A stretch of DNA of 64,000 nucleotides. It comes from Megamerina dolium. Taxonomy: Eukaryota; Arthropoda; Insecta; Diptera; Megamerinidae. Position 1 is the first letter of the stretch, and every line of letters begins with the position of its first letter. The stretch lies in contig OY978530.1 in NCBI GenBank assembly GCA_963854835.1, forward strand, positions 8,342,354-8,406,353, read 5' to 3'. Shown piece by piece: positions 11,123 to 23,114 of this stretch. The notes beneath the pieces are model-generated. The model searched no databases. It saw only the letters and a list, made by a program, of their open reading frames with translations, and was not told where the DNA came from. Both the position numbers and the translations under genes were made by a program.

Positions 11123-11858
11123 GTTATGTGGCCATAACAACCGAATATCGATTTAGGCCGAATATAACATGCTTCGTCAGCCATCTCTGTTCTTCTCTAG
11201 CTGGCGCCAGTTAGAAATTACAAGGCTCTCCAGTACTTGGTCTTTCCACCAGAGGTTAGGTCTTCCTCTTCTGCGTCGTCCACCAGCTGGTTCCGAATAT
11301 AACACCTTCTTAGCTGGAGCGTGTTCTTCCATTCGCTCGACATGGCCTAGCCAGCACAGCTGTTGGATTTTGATACGCTTTACTATGTCTATATCGGCAT
11401 ACAGCTCCTACAGCTCATGGTTGTATCTTATTCGGTACTCGCCACCAACGCAAATAGGTCCAAAGATCTTGCGTAGGGTTTTTCTATCGAAAATTCCAAG
11501 CGTTTGCTCATCCGAGGTGGAAATTGTCCAGATTTCAGCACCATATGTTAGGACAGTCATGATGAGAGGACCTTAGAGTGCAGTTTTCGTTCTTCGAGAG
11601 AGGGCACGACTTCTCGATTGCTTACTTAGCCCAAAGTAGCACCTGTTTGCAAGAGTTATTCTTCACAATATTTCCAGGATGACGTCATTACTGCTGTTAA
11701 TGCTGGTTCCAAGATAGACAAAGTCCCTTACTACTTCAAAAGCGTAGTTGTCAACAGTGACGTGCTGTCCAAGAAGCCGGGACTCTGTGTTTGTTGACAC
11801 TAGATAATTCATCTTGCCAACTCTGAGAATGCTGCACTGACTTTTCGCGTGTTCGTGG
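11123..11858 (-). mobile_element. RTE-family LINE, copy 2 (5'-truncated)
   Basis: Minus-strand copy of the RTE C-terminus and 3' UTR, without the tetranucleotide tail. Several frameshifts and a roughly 40-bp internal deletion near 11818 break it. Imperfect 16-bp duplications flank it: TTTATGGAATTCGTTC at 11107-11122 and TTAATGGAATACCTTC at 11859-11874. Their divergence (3 of 16) suggests an older insertion than copy 1. Confidence 0.85.
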
Positions 11859-11915
11859 TTAATGGAATACCTTCCAAACAAAAAATTCCTAAATTAAATA
11901 GCAGTATAAACCAAT

Positions 11916-12197
11916 TGTTGGGAATACTTCACATTGTTTGTAAACTACAATGCATAATGTATTCTGCCATCACTAGTTCCTTATAAACATTTCTATTATG
12001 TATACATAATATATAAACAGTTATGCACGACTAACTGTCATCAGTTATACGTAGAGAATATAATCACTTTTGTACTCTTCGTTCTCTGATGAACAACTGA
12101 TATCTTGTCGTCTATATATTCAATATAAATTAAACTAAATAACTTAAAAGCAAAGTTAACCAAAAGTAAATAAATAAAACTTCAAAAAACTCCTACA
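11916..12197 (+). repeat. BEL-II 5' LTR
   Basis: TGTTGGGAATAC to CTCCTACA gives a 282-bp TG...CA unit placed directly before a primer-binding site and a BEL gag. It is AT-rich, with AATAAA near 12172. Boundaries are inferred from the TG/CA ends and the PBS position; no 3' partner is in the window. Confidence 0.65.
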
Positions 12198-12203
12198 TAA
12201 AAT

Positions 12204-12221
12204 TGGTGCCGAAACCCGGGA
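12204..12221 (+). other. Primer-binding site of BEL-II
   Basis: TGGTGCCGAAACCCGGGA, six bases after the LTR. It is a canonical tRNA-complementary PBS for BEL/Pao and related LTR elements. Confidence 0.8.
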
Positions 12222-12280
12222 ATATTCCCTCTAAAAAATTGAATTAAAAAATGTTTTAAAAAATAACACACGGTGCTACA

Positions 12281-13467
12281 ATGACTACATTGGTAACGGT
12301 TATTGAATGTCAAAAGAAATCTTTTAATCATTTAGAACGGTTAATTAAAGCGTTCAACGAGAAATCATCCGTTAGCAAAACCTTTGGTTATGTGCAGTGT
12401 CTACTTGAAGAAGTAGAATCCAATTTTGCATCGTATAAAGAAACTCATGAGGGAATATGCACTATCACTCATCGCAAATGAAGACGTGTCCTATATTAAA
12501 GATGACGTATTTTATCAAATCTATGACTTATTTATTTCTTTTAAGTCAACATTAATTGACCTAAAGAATGAGATGAATCGTCCAACGACGCCTGTCGTCC
12601 ACACAAGCACCTTCACAGCGACCAACAGCAAAAATGATTCTATTACTGCAGGTGCTAAGCAACCAAAAATTTATTTACCGGTTTTTGCTAGAGATTACTT
12701 GTAGGGATTTCATACAGTGACATGTTTCAATAATTAATGCACAACAATATAGTGTTAACCGATGTGCAAAAATACTTCTACTTAAAAGGCTCATGCACTG
12801 GAACTCCATTAAACATGATCAGTGAGTATCCAGCCGCAGACAAAAGCTATGATTAAAAGTCTGAATATAGATGTTTCGACTTGGAACGCAATTCTTGTAT
12901 TATTAACAGCGCAAAAGCTAGATAGACAATCTAGAACAGAATGGGAAAAATCTTGAAATGCAAATACAAAAGCTACTACAACGAAAGCGATGCTAAATTT
13001 CTTAGAAATCACATTTCGAATACTCGAATCTTTAGATGAGTATCTACCCGATATACATATGATACACATATCTACCTGATACACCTTCGAGTCGAAGTCA
13101 GAAATGTCACCCACTATATATATGCTTCAAGTTCGCAGCGCTTACATCTTCACAAAAACAAGACCTTGTGATACAATACAGAATATGCAAAAACTGCCTG
13201 AGCGACGGTCATACTCACAACGAGTGCACCTTGAAAACACGTTGTCACATCTGCCAAGTTCAAACATTTCTACGTTCCGTTTCAGAGCAAGCAAATCAGT
13301 TTTACTGCACGTTCACGCTTAAAGCACTTGTCGACCAAGGAGCACAAGCATAATTTATTACAGAAGACGTTGTCCAACTACTAAATCTGTCAAAAAAACG
13401 CGCTCAAGTACGTGTATCACGGATTGGCGGTAATTCTGCATTTACTGCACGAAACAGTGTAATAGCC
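12281..13467 (+). pseudogene. BEL-II gag and protease start, decayed
   Basis: It begins at an ATG about 60 bases past the PBS. The N-terminal part (12281-12704) is alpha-helical gag-like sequence ending in QPKIYLPVFARDYL, which resembles the start of DUF1759 (family: LPKFxGxxxxW). The middle is heavily mutated. A knuckle pair follows near 13180-13260 (CKNCLSDGHTHNEC, then CHICQVQ). The protease start ALVDQGAQA is near 13325. The MITE interrupts the protease at 13468. Confidence 0.75.
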
Positions 13468-13985
13468 TAGACAGACGGCAGCCTAATTCCGGATTACCGG
13501 CGCACTTAATCCGAATAAATTAATAACCTGACAGACGGCAGTATTGCGGATTAACTAAACGGCTGATTGCTGTTTTATTAGGTCTGTCCACTTACATTAC
13601 TATCACTATCAATTTCTGTCGTCTATCACTCTCGATATGAGAAAATCTACAAGAAGTACGTGAACTGAAAACTATCAGAAACTTGTAAATTGACATTCGC
13701 CGTTCGTAATTGACAGCTGGATTTATTTGTTCGCCAACACTTTTCATGTTGAAAACTGATAACAATTGTTGAAAGTTTTTTGTTAGCGAACACACCTAAT
13801 ATTTTGTAAAATGGATGGAGAAAAATTCGCAATAGACAATTTTCAGCAGTGTTGCCATAGCAAATTGCCCTAATCCTCTTTTATTTTAAGAATTAACTCA
13901 TAGAGTTTATGCGGATTAGCTGCAGTTAATGCCCGAGTTAATTCGAATTAACTCGGTAATCCGGAATTAGGCTGCCGTCTGTCTA
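13468..13985. mobile_element. Non-autonomous DNA transposon (MITE) with about 30-bp inverted ends
   Basis: The ends are near-perfect inverted copies: GACAGACGGCAGCCTAATTC at 13470 and its complement ending at 13983, extending through GGATTACCG. TA dinucleotides flank both ends (13468-13469 and 13984-13985), compatible with a TA target duplication. There is no coding capacity. The terminal motif GACAGACGGCAG recurs as a direct repeat at 13530-13541. A 24-bp perfect palindrome lies at 13933-13956. It splits the BEL-II protease. The superfamily is not certain; TA duplication would fit Tc1/mariner-type elements. Confidence 0.82.
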
Positions 13986-14099
13986 AGCTATAAGCATTAA
14001 TCTACAATCAGCATAGGATAATGATTATCAACTAACGTGTAATGCACTAATCTTACCTAAACTTACGTCCTATGAGCCAATCAATCTTAATATAACTCA

Positions 14100-15612
14100 T
14101 CTACCTAACTTGTCAAACACATTTCTTGCTGATCCTTCATTCTTCGAACCATGTAATATTTATCTGATTCTAGGGAGTGATCTATGGGGAAATACTGCTG
14201 CCTAAGATGAAGAAATATAAGCAAGGACTACTGCTTCAAGAAACTCATTTTGGCTGGATGGTTTCTGGTCCAGTTGTTGTAAAAAGCACTACCATCACTA
14301 CGGCAAGCATCAACATTTCTTCATTAGAAAATCAGCTTCGATTATTTTGGGAACAAGAAGAGCAATTAGATAAGAAACAAGAAAGTCCTGAAAATAATGC
14401 CTGTGAACAGCTGTTCACAAGTACTCATCGTCGTAATGCTGATGGAAGGTATAAAGTACATTTACCATTCAAACAACTTTTGTCAAAGAATCAACTACCT
14501 GTGTTCAGTGAAACTGATTATTATGCACTAAAGCGTTTAAAACAAGCAGAAGCAACATTCGAAAGACGTAGAGATTTTGCAGCAATGTACAAGCAGTTTA
14601 TGAATGAGTATGAAATATTACACCACATGGAAAACATTGGTACGTATCCCGAAGATGAACCAGTGAACAGTTTCTTTCTTCCACATCACAGCGTTTTTCG
14701 AGAAAATAGCTCAACAACTAAATTACGTGTTGTATTTGATGGTACAATCACAAACCTCCACAAACATCTCTTAATGAGGAACTGTCAGCTGAACCACTAC
14801 TTCAAAATGATCTTGCGACAATTCTCACACGCTGGTGACGATTTAGAATCGCATTTAAAGCCGACCTAGAGAAAATGTTCCGACAAATTGATATATGTGA
14901 AGAGCATCAGAATTACCAGTGCATTTTGCAGAGAGACTATGTCACTAACAGCATTCGTATATACAGTCTACGTACCGTTACATATGTAACAACGTCAGCA
15001 CCTTATCTGGCAATAAGTGTTCCTCAACAATTGGCTACTGATGAAGAAGCAACGTATCCACTAGCTAGTAAAGTTTTAATTACTGACACCTATGGTGACG
15101 ATGTCATATCAGGCGCAGATACTTCACAAGAAGCAATCATGCTACAACAACAATTTAATGGTCTCTTATGTTCTAGCGGTTTCAATTTAAGGAAATGGGG
15201 TTCTAATTCTACAGCATTGCTAGAAACCATACCGATGAAAAACCGAGAACAAATTGGCATATCCGAACTGAATTACGAAAACAACGTGAAGGCGTTAGGA
15301 CTTCCGTGGGGCACAGTCAATGACATGTTTTCCTACAAGGTGAACTTTCAATTTTCGAATAAATTAACAAAAGCAAGTTTCTCTTACGGCTAATAAGATT
15401 AACGCAAATGGTATGCTTTAGCGAAGAAATCAGCTGTCTCCAACAAAACAAACAGCTTCCAAAGTATAGCAAACTAATACAACTAAGTCCTTTTCTCGAT
15501 GACGAACATATTCTACGAGTAGGAGCAAGAATCGCCCATTCAGATTTGTCATATCGATTAAAGCATCCAATATTGCTGTCTAAAAATAATCCGTTGTCCA
15601 GTTTACTGTTTT
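14100..15612 (+). pseudogene. BEL-II pol: protease end, RT and integrase leader
   Basis: 14177-14869 reads ETHFGWMVSGPV (end of protease) through FLPHHSVFRENS and KLRVVFDG (RT start). The RT palm is at 14875-15393 with DTYGDDVISGAD. Then LPWGTVNDMFSYKV is followed by a break. 15408-15612 reads SPFLDDEHILRVGARI and KHPILLSKNNPL, the segment just before BEL integrase. The RT thumb and all of RNase H are therefore deleted between about 15370 and 15405. The sequence ends where a mariner fragment begins. Confidence 0.82.
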
Positions 15613-16265
15613 TACCCACAAAAAAAAGTCGCATGATCTTGGTAGCCACTTGATATCGCCACGACGAGAAATTACGCGGCCAGAAAATTTCTCTTGCAAT
15701 AAAGCCATATTCGCTCGAGTTGTGTGGTATGTGGTACCGTCTTGTTGAAACCACATATTCTCTAAGTCGTATTCTTCAATAGCAGGCAAAAAAAAGTCGG
15801 TTATCATATGACCATAACGCTCCGAATTGACGGTGACAGTCGTTCCATCGTCGTTTTCGAAGAAGTAAGGTCCAATCACACCTCCGGACCAAAGAGCGCA
15901 CCAAGCAGTGACTTTTTGTGGATGTAGTGGCCTCTCTTCAATTACTTGAGGATTCTCAGAACCCCAAATACGACAATTTTGTTTGTTAACATACCCACCG
16001 AGTGAGAAATGTGCTTCGTCGCTGAAGAAAATTTTGTTCGAAAAATCGCCGTCCACCGCCTGTTGTTCAAGTACCCATTCGACGTATCTACGACGTTGTG
16101 AATGGTCAGCTGGCTTCAGTTGTTGTGTGAGCTGGATTTTATATGGGTGTAGATGCAAATGCAAAATAAGTAAGACAGTCCTAATTCCTGAGAACGACGA
16201 GGAATCGACACATTCGGGTCTTCGGCAACACTTTCATTTACAGCAGCGATGTTCTCGTTGTTGAT
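15613..16265 (-). pseudogene. Mariner-1 transposase, internal fragment (copy B)
   Basis: The minus strand encodes the middle of the transposase present nearly complete at 30446-31531. The first two catalytic Asp regions are present (FFSDEAHF, WFQQDGTTYH). The third is shortened: SCDFFLW replaces the SCDLTPLDFFLW of copy A. A small deletion removes the GTLWR segment. Neither TIR is present; both ends fall inside the coding region. At the position of the copy A stop this copy has CAG (complement of 16187-16193), which shows the ancestral codon. Confidence 0.88.
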
Positions 16266-16267
16266 CT

Positions 16268-17110
16268 AAATACTATACTTTTAAAAAGTCAACAGTCTTC
16301 CCGCATTTCCTTGAAAAGCTAATAGTTGTTGAGAACAATTTAACTGCAAAAGTTGTTGAAATTACATATAAAGTTGTTCGATTTACTACTTTTTTCCTGT
16401 GTGTAGGTACTGGCAATGGGACTGAATATGTTGGTAAACCATTTTAGTCGATCTGTCAAACGACGGCTTAGCTGAATATTTAATCGGTCTATCGTGGAAC
16501 ATGGCAAATTCATGCTCTTTGATGTTGAATTGTGCGAATCGTATTGAACCGAGATTGTAAATACAGCTGTGTACATTATAAATACTTCACAAAGCGTAGC
16601 ATTGAATGGAGAAGTTCCAGAGAAGTTATGGTCACGACATGATTCCGACGTAAGCGAAATGCGAATATTTGGATCTCCTGTTAAGGTCCATATTCATAAA
16701 ATATGTAGTCGTAGGTGGGATCCAAAGGCATAGAAATTGATCTTTGTTGGTTATAGTAATACAACCAAAGGTTATCGTAGTATTGACAAGCACACATGAA
16801 GGTGACAACGAGTCGTGGCATAATTTTTATGGAAACTGAACTCAAAATTGTATATCATATTCCAGGTGATGAGGAAGTGGAATTTGTTCAGTTAGGGCAT
16901 CAGAAAACGAGAACGGGCTCAAAATCGAAAATAACAACAATCATAGTGCTGACGACGCGAGCATTGAAAATTCAAACTCCACCGGAACATTTTTTTTCGT
17001 TCGAAATCCCACGGCCCACTTACCCGCCCAATCGACCGAGAGGCACGTCCGTATAACGTACGAACCGTTGACCGATCAGTAACAGCCCAGCGAAGAAGTA
17101 GTAGCAAGTG
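16268..17110 (+). pseudogene. Ty1/Copia pol fragment 2: integrase core and C-terminus
   Basis: Degenerate Copia integrase: NGTEYVGKPF near 16416, a GKFMLFDVELCESY-like stretch near 16500, VYIINTSQSVALNG near 16570-16608, MRIFGSPVKVHIHK near 16660, and KLIFVGYSNTTKGYRSID near 16735. Each matches an ordered Copia landmark. Stops and shifts are frequent. Downstream sequence to 17110 resembles the linker between integrase and RT. Its start overlaps the segment at the end of fragment 1, so the two may be different copies. Confidence 0.72.
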
Positions 17111-17194
17111 ACTACAAATGAAATTAAAAATACAGCTACGGACCTAATTAATGTTTATAAAACGACATAATTACTAAAACAACATTACAAATCT

Positions 17195-19083
17195 TAATTA
17201 GTTTAAAGACGAGAGAATTGATGATTTTATAGCATGCAAAGGAATATGGTAATCGATAAATGAATAACTGTTATTGTAGTCTTTACACATGCTTCTCACA
17301 GGACTAAATAATTCAAAGATATTTTTACACATTGACAACTTTATTACATTATAATTTCTCGACGGACGGATTGGCACAAATAATTCTAGCTCAGAAAGCA
17401 AAAACGGAGATTTGCCTTTACCTTAAAGTAATTTTGTAACGAAACAAGAATTTAACATCGTTCTTCTACCTTTAAGTGTTGGCATTTCTAAAAGTTTGAG
17501 ACGGTGTTCATATGGTTGAAGGTTAACTGAGGGATCCCAGTAAAAAGAGCGCAAGGCAAATAACAGGAACTGCTTCTGAACAGATTCTAAATTATCAATA
17601 TAGAACCTGTATTGGCGGTTCCAGACAATGGAAGCATAGTCCAGAATTGGAAGGACAAGTGAAATGTAAAGAGCTTTAGTTACGCGGGGGTCAATAAACT
17701 CTTTTGACCTTCTTTTAATGAAGCCCAGCACTCCTTTGGCCTTATTAACACAAGAATTTATATGCAATTTTAAACGAAGTTTGGGATCCATGGTAATAAC
17801 GAGATCAATAAAACTAAAAACACGCTTTAACTGCTTGCCATCAAGTGAAAACTGATGTACTAAATGTTTTTTCCGTGAAAAAGTCATGAATTTGCATTTA
17901 TCTAAATTTAATACCATTATGTTAGTTGAGTAACATGCAGGAAGAGAGTCTTTATCTGATTGCAGACATGTTTGAGAAGCCGATGAATAATGTGTCATGA
18001 AAAGCTTGACATCATCTGCAAACATTAAAATAGTTAAGTGCATAATAGATGATGGAAGATCATTTATGAAGAGTAAGAAGAGGACAGGCCCAGGTGGCTT
18101 CCCTGCAGGACGCCAGAAGGAACATTTATATCTTTGGAAATTGAACTTTTGAATAGCACTTTATGTGAGCGGTTGGTAAAATAGGATCTAATCCAGTTTA
18201 CAAATATGTTAGAAAGGCCAGTTAAATCAAGTTTTTTAGCAATAAGTCATGGTTAACTTTATCGCAAGCCTTGCAAAAATCAGTGTAAATTACATCGGTG
18301 CGGAGACCACAAGTAAAGCCTTTAATTACACTGGTAGAAAATTCAAGCAAATTAGTCACAGTGGATTTGCCTTTCAAAAAACCATGCTGATTTAAAGATA
18401 CTGCACATTGAAAACAAGTTGCGTGGTTACGATTGCCTCAAATACTTTAGGAATAACACTTAGCTTTGCTATACCTCAATAATTTGAAATTTCGGACTTT
18501 GAACCGCTCTTGAAAAGCGGACTAATAAATGAATCCTTCCAACTAATAGTGAAATGCCCAAGCCGGAGTGAAGCATAAAAAATGTCAGTTAACGGCAAGA
18601 AGAGTAAATTTGCGCATGATTTCAGAATGCAGCTTGGAATCTTGTCGGGTCCAGGTAAATACGACAGTTTCAAAGTTTTAAGATGTCGCAAAACTTCTTC
18701 TGTTTGATTGGAAAAAGGTAAGACGAACTGCAATCATATGTTGCTGTTGAATAGTAGAACTAAAAAAGTCTGCAAAAGGTCAGATATATTCTGATCGTCA
18801 GTAGATATACAATCCTTCTATTTCATTGACGAAGAGAACATATAACTTTTACATTAACAAAGTCATAAAACGCTTTCGAATTTGTCTGGAAATCCATTTT
18901 GAGTTTGCTAATGTATTTCTTATAACATTTTGAATATAGTGATAAGAATTTACTTCTCAAAAGAGAATATTTAACATAATCGACTGAGCTACCAGATCTT
19001 TTGAATGATTTCAAAGCGCGATTTAGGACCTCCTAAATTACAATAGTGATTGAGTTTGGGAATACATTTTTCGCAACAGTTAT
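17195..19083 (-). pseudogene. CR1-1 reverse transcriptase, C-terminal part
   Basis: Minus-strand segments in order: linker (18823-19080, YVKYSLLRSKFLSLYSKCYK), RT fingers (18476-18733, GPDKIPSCILKSCANLL and WKDSFISPLFKSGSKSE), decayed palm (about 18050-18470, HGFLKGKST-like), then the active site FADDVKLF and thumb (17423-18043). The C-terminus (17198-17401) ends ILSSLN. Frame breaks separate the blocks. Confidence 0.83.
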
Positions 19084-19456
19084 TGTATAAGAATAAAAAC
19101 TACAAATGTTCAAGAGCAAAACGACCCATGATGTCGCACACACGATGATTCAATTCTTACTGAAAAGAAGCAATTCATTTTATTCGATCAATGCTTACAA
19201 TGAACGGTACTTGTCTGTACCAATAATGATATTTTCTATTTTCAATAGGTATACATAAATATGTATATACACATAATGTTTGGTTATTTCTAAACATACG
19301 ATGTATTAACGGTGCATGTTAATACATAATACAATTGATGACGTCGTTGACATACGTAGATCAAATAAATTGTATAATGCTACAATGAGGTGATTTTAGT
19401 GTTACATAGGCATAGTCGATACACGAGAATGATGACGTCACATCCAATCTCATACA
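19084..19456 (-). repeat. BEL-III 3' LTR
   Basis: TGTATAAGAATAAA to CTCATACA. It matches the 24500-24868 LTR along most of its length. The main difference is a replaced block near 19205-19245 and a few substitutions. It is the 3' LTR because the element reads on the minus strand. Confidence 0.92.
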
Positions 19457-19481
19457 TCCTGCCCGGCTGAAGCGTCGCGGT

Positions 19482-20791
19482 TCAGAATTCATCCTGCATT
19501 CCAGTGAGCCTTACCACCTTTTTTACTGGACGCTGACACTGGCGTTTGACATACTTGTCGTCTGCAGTTAACTGATCTCCATTGTATTCAATAGTAACGA
19601 CGCGGACGAGGCCATCGCTACCAGGGTCTGTGATCCGACCTATTCGCCAGCACACTGGTGGCAAATTCTCATGCCGGATAAGAACTACATCATATCGCTG
19701 TAGGTTTGGTTCAGGTCTCATCCACTTACTGCGAGTTTGGAGTGAATTCAAATATTCATCCTGCCAACGACGCCAAAAGTTCTCAAACATTTTTTGCAAG
19801 CGTTGTCAGTAAAGTAAGCGGTTGTCAGGTATATCTGGTAGTGGTGGTTCAGGACGACAATTCAGTGGACGGCCAATTAAAAAGTCGCCTGGTGTTAAAG
19901 CTAGGCCACCTTCTGGGTCATCATATAACGCTACAAGTGGCCGTGAATTAAGACATGCTTGAATCTTCGTTAGCAGCGTGAAGAGCTTGTTGTAGCGCAA
20001 TGAATGCTGGCCTGTAATGCGCAGTAAATGCATTTGGCCGAGCGAACAGCAGCCTCTAAAATTCCTCCATGGTGTGGTGCAGATGGAGTAATAAATTTCC
20101 ATTGCGTCCCTATTTGAGCAACGTGCTGTTGGGCGTATGTGGATACCCACGCATGCAAATCTTCACGCATTTGTCTGTCCGCTCCTACGAACTGAGTTCC
20201 GTTGTCGCTGAAGAATTTTGCACAAATACCACGGCGACTGACAAAACGATCGTAGACGTCTATGAATGACCTGGTACTCAAATCCTCGGCAAGTTCTATA
20301 TGGACTGCTCGTGACGCCATGCACACGAATATAGCTGGGTAGGTCTTTGTCGTTGTAATAGATCTTTTGCCACCTATGCGTACGTGAAACGGGCCGCAAT
20401 AATCCAAACCGCTATTTGAAAATGGTGGAGCCACGAGTACTCGCTCTCTGGGCAATGATTCCATTTGCTGGTGCTGAAGAATTCGTTGATGTCGTCGACA
20501 TAGGGTACATCTCCAAACATATGTTTTTGCCTGTGAGCGCGCATGCATCACCCAAAACCTTCGGCGCAAGTATTGCAACATTTGCTGGATACCTCCATGA
20601 AGACATCGATGGTGGGCATCAGCGATGAGTAGGCTCGCGAAGGCACCACTAGGAATAATCATTAGGTGACGTTGCTCAGTGGTGATTTCTGCATTTTGGA
20701 GGCATCCTTCGACTCGAAGTATACCCTCACCATCCACATATGGGATAAGATTCTCAATAAGAGGTATTCGGTGACCACATGCTGAAGTCAT
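19482..20791 (-). pseudogene. BEL-III integrase
   Basis: The largest frame (19970-20791) starts with the leader GILRVEGCLQNAE and the zinc-binding region (HRCLHGG; CTLCRRHQ). The core follows: LDYCGPFHV, FFSDNGTQFVGAD and GGILEAAVRSAK, the D,D,E triad. A frameshift near 20000 leads to 19806-20150 (LNSRPLVALYDDPEGG), then 19482-19799 holds the C-terminal region (QDEYLNSLQTRSKW; RHENLPPVCWRIGRI). Catalytic residues look intact, but the frame is broken twice. Confidence 0.88.
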
Positions 20792-21025
20792 GAGCAGGTG
20801 ATGATCAGCGCGAATAGCGACTAATGTACGTTGATTATGGCATTCCAGAGTATGAGCCTATCGTTGATCCTCAGTCAACTCTGGTAGTGTTACCTCGTCT
20901 TCATATCGTATATGACAAGAAGGTGGACCCGACCACCACAATGGATGACGTTGAAGAGCTGCAGGCATAGTTCCCCGACTCGCACAATCAGCCGGATTAA
21001 ATTCAGACCGAATGTGGCGCCAATT

Positions 21026-22263
21026 TCAGACATCTGTGTGGGCTTGTATAAATGCAACACGATTAGCTACGAATTGTTTTAACGACAATGGCGACTTGCG
21101 AATCCAATGCAGTACTACAGTGGAATCACTCCAGAGTGTATAGGGTACGTGCTCTAAGCGTAGCGCATGCCGTACACGGCATAAAGTTACCACCAGCAAA
21201 TGAGCAGCACAAAGCTCCAATCGTGGAATGGTAGTTTGCTTCACCGGCGCCACCTTAGTTTTTGCGGTAACAAGAGTCATTCGAGAATCGCCCCCTGGTG
21301 TAATGGTATCTATGTAGATAACTGCAGCGTAAGCCTTTGAGCTGGCGTCACAGAACCCTTGAAGCATTACATAGGCCGATGATGACATGCGTAACCAACT
21401 AGGTACACGGATTAGTGCCAACTCACGAAGACCGTTGTGAAATGTAAGCCACTCATCTCGCAGCTCTGTAGGTAGCGGAGTATCCCAGTTGAGGTCTGCT
21501 TTCCATAGCGTTTGAATGAATATTTTCGCCAATAGGGTCGTACAACTTAGCTACGTCACTTAAGACACTACGCTTCGTTTGTGATGTATGAGGATCTGAA
21601 ATTCTCACCTTAAAAAATAATTCATCGCGAAGGGGATTCCAATGCAAGCCTAAAACGGTAGCATCAGAGTCACACAATTCAATTTCCGTGGTTGACTCCT
21701 CTAGGTCGGTGATAGCTGCTAGTGTTCTAGCACAGTTCGAGTTCCATTTGCCAAGAACGAACTGGCCTTGCCGAAGGATCGCATCGACATCATGAGCAGG
21801 TGAATCGAAACTATCCAGATAGTCGTCGACATATAACCCATCGAGGATACTGTTTCTCGCTGCCACTGCCCGGCTGACGTCGCCAACAATTTCGTATCTA
21901 CAGCGCATTGGCGCAATGAACGGATCGCATTGAATGGACCACTGGTCATACCATACGTAACTGTTGCCAACTCGAAGACGCGTAATGGTTCCATTGGAGA
22001 TTCCCGCCACAAGATGCGTCCACCGTTATCGCGATCTGATAGCGACGGAACCTATGTAGAATGTCTATCAGATTATCTTGATGCTGTGGTCCCGGAAATT
22101 GTATGTCATTCAGAGACACCTCGGTGGTTGTTTTGCAGGATGCGTTGAATACCACCCGGATTTTCCCCGTTACCGCATGATGGGGTATGTAATAACATTG
22201 CGTTGAGTCAAAAGAGTCATCGTCGACTGCATTCATATGACCAAGTGCTATGTACTCTTGCAT
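21026..22263 (-). pseudogene. BEL-III reverse transcriptase and RNase H
   Basis: Fragments read IPHHAVTGKIRVVFNASCKT (21946-22263), YVDDYLDSFDSPAHDVDAI with LGLHWNPLRDELFFKV (21453-22010), and RNase H (21026-21532: LQGFCDASSKAYAAVIY, TTIPRLELCAAHLL, YTLWSDSTVVLHWIR). The RT box is YVDD. Two or three indels separate the frames near 22000 and 21530. Decayed leader sequence (20800-21020) joins it to integrase with an NPADCASRG-like motif near 20990. Confidence 0.87.
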
Positions 22264-22407
22264 AAACGTAATGTACTTGTTGCGAAGCTCAGGGTCGCCA
22301 GCTAACCTTCGCTCAAGGTGGGAAAACTGACGACGTGCGGCTTGATATGAATCACCTAATGCTGGCGCGTCTGAACGGAATTGGATTTGTACGCTAAAGC
22401 GGCCAGC

Positions 22408-23055
22408 TTAGGTGCGCTGTACCGTGTTGATAAAAATGAGCTCACATGGGTCCACTGAGAGGTCAGTGGCAGGGCCAGTATCCTCGACTTGCAAAAATCT
22501 GGGCAATAGCTCGTCCAGTCGCTGATCACTGAAGCTTTTCGTGGTAGTTAGAGTGCGCGTTGAATCACTTGATGCGTTGACCATTGCAGGGGCAAACACA
22601 ACCCAACCGAAGCGAAAACGGAGCGCGCACGGTTCGTCGAGGGGTCCCGCAGCAATTCCATTGGCAATTAATGCGGGCCAAATATCAGCGCCAATAAGTA
22701 AATCGATTATGTCAGGTGTGCCAAATGTTGGGTCGGCTAACTGGAGACTAGAGATATGTTCCCAGGCGAGTGTGTCAACATTAGACACCGGTGTTGTCGT
22801 AGTGATCGTGTGCAAAATGTACGCTTCAAATTGCTGTGAAAATGTGTCGTCGGTCGAGGATCGCATTCGCACCGTGGGGGTGCCTTTAGTGTATGCTGGT
22901 GCACTTGAACCTATACCTTCCACTCGTATCTCGCCGGGGGTTCTGCGAAGGTTTCGAAGTTTAAACATGGATTCACTGAGAAAGCTCACCTGAGATCCGA
23001 TGTCACATAATGCATGGCATTCGTGTAGCTGTTCATCACGGCTAAACAGCAGCAC
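22408..23055 (-). pseudogene. BEL-III aspartic protease region
   Basis: LLFSRDEQLHECHALCDIGS holds the protease core, with CDIGS where the family has LDxGS. IIDLLIGADIWPALI and LRFRFGWVVFAPAM follow, the conserved BEL protease (DUF1758) landmarks. It lies in a different frame from gag, which ends at 23115, so a frameshift or lost stop separates them. The downstream end meets RT. Confidence 0.85.
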
Positions 23056-23114
23056 TCTGGCCGTCGCAAGTAAAATGATCCGGTCACCTTGGACAATGTA
23101 TGACTGGACCTCAT

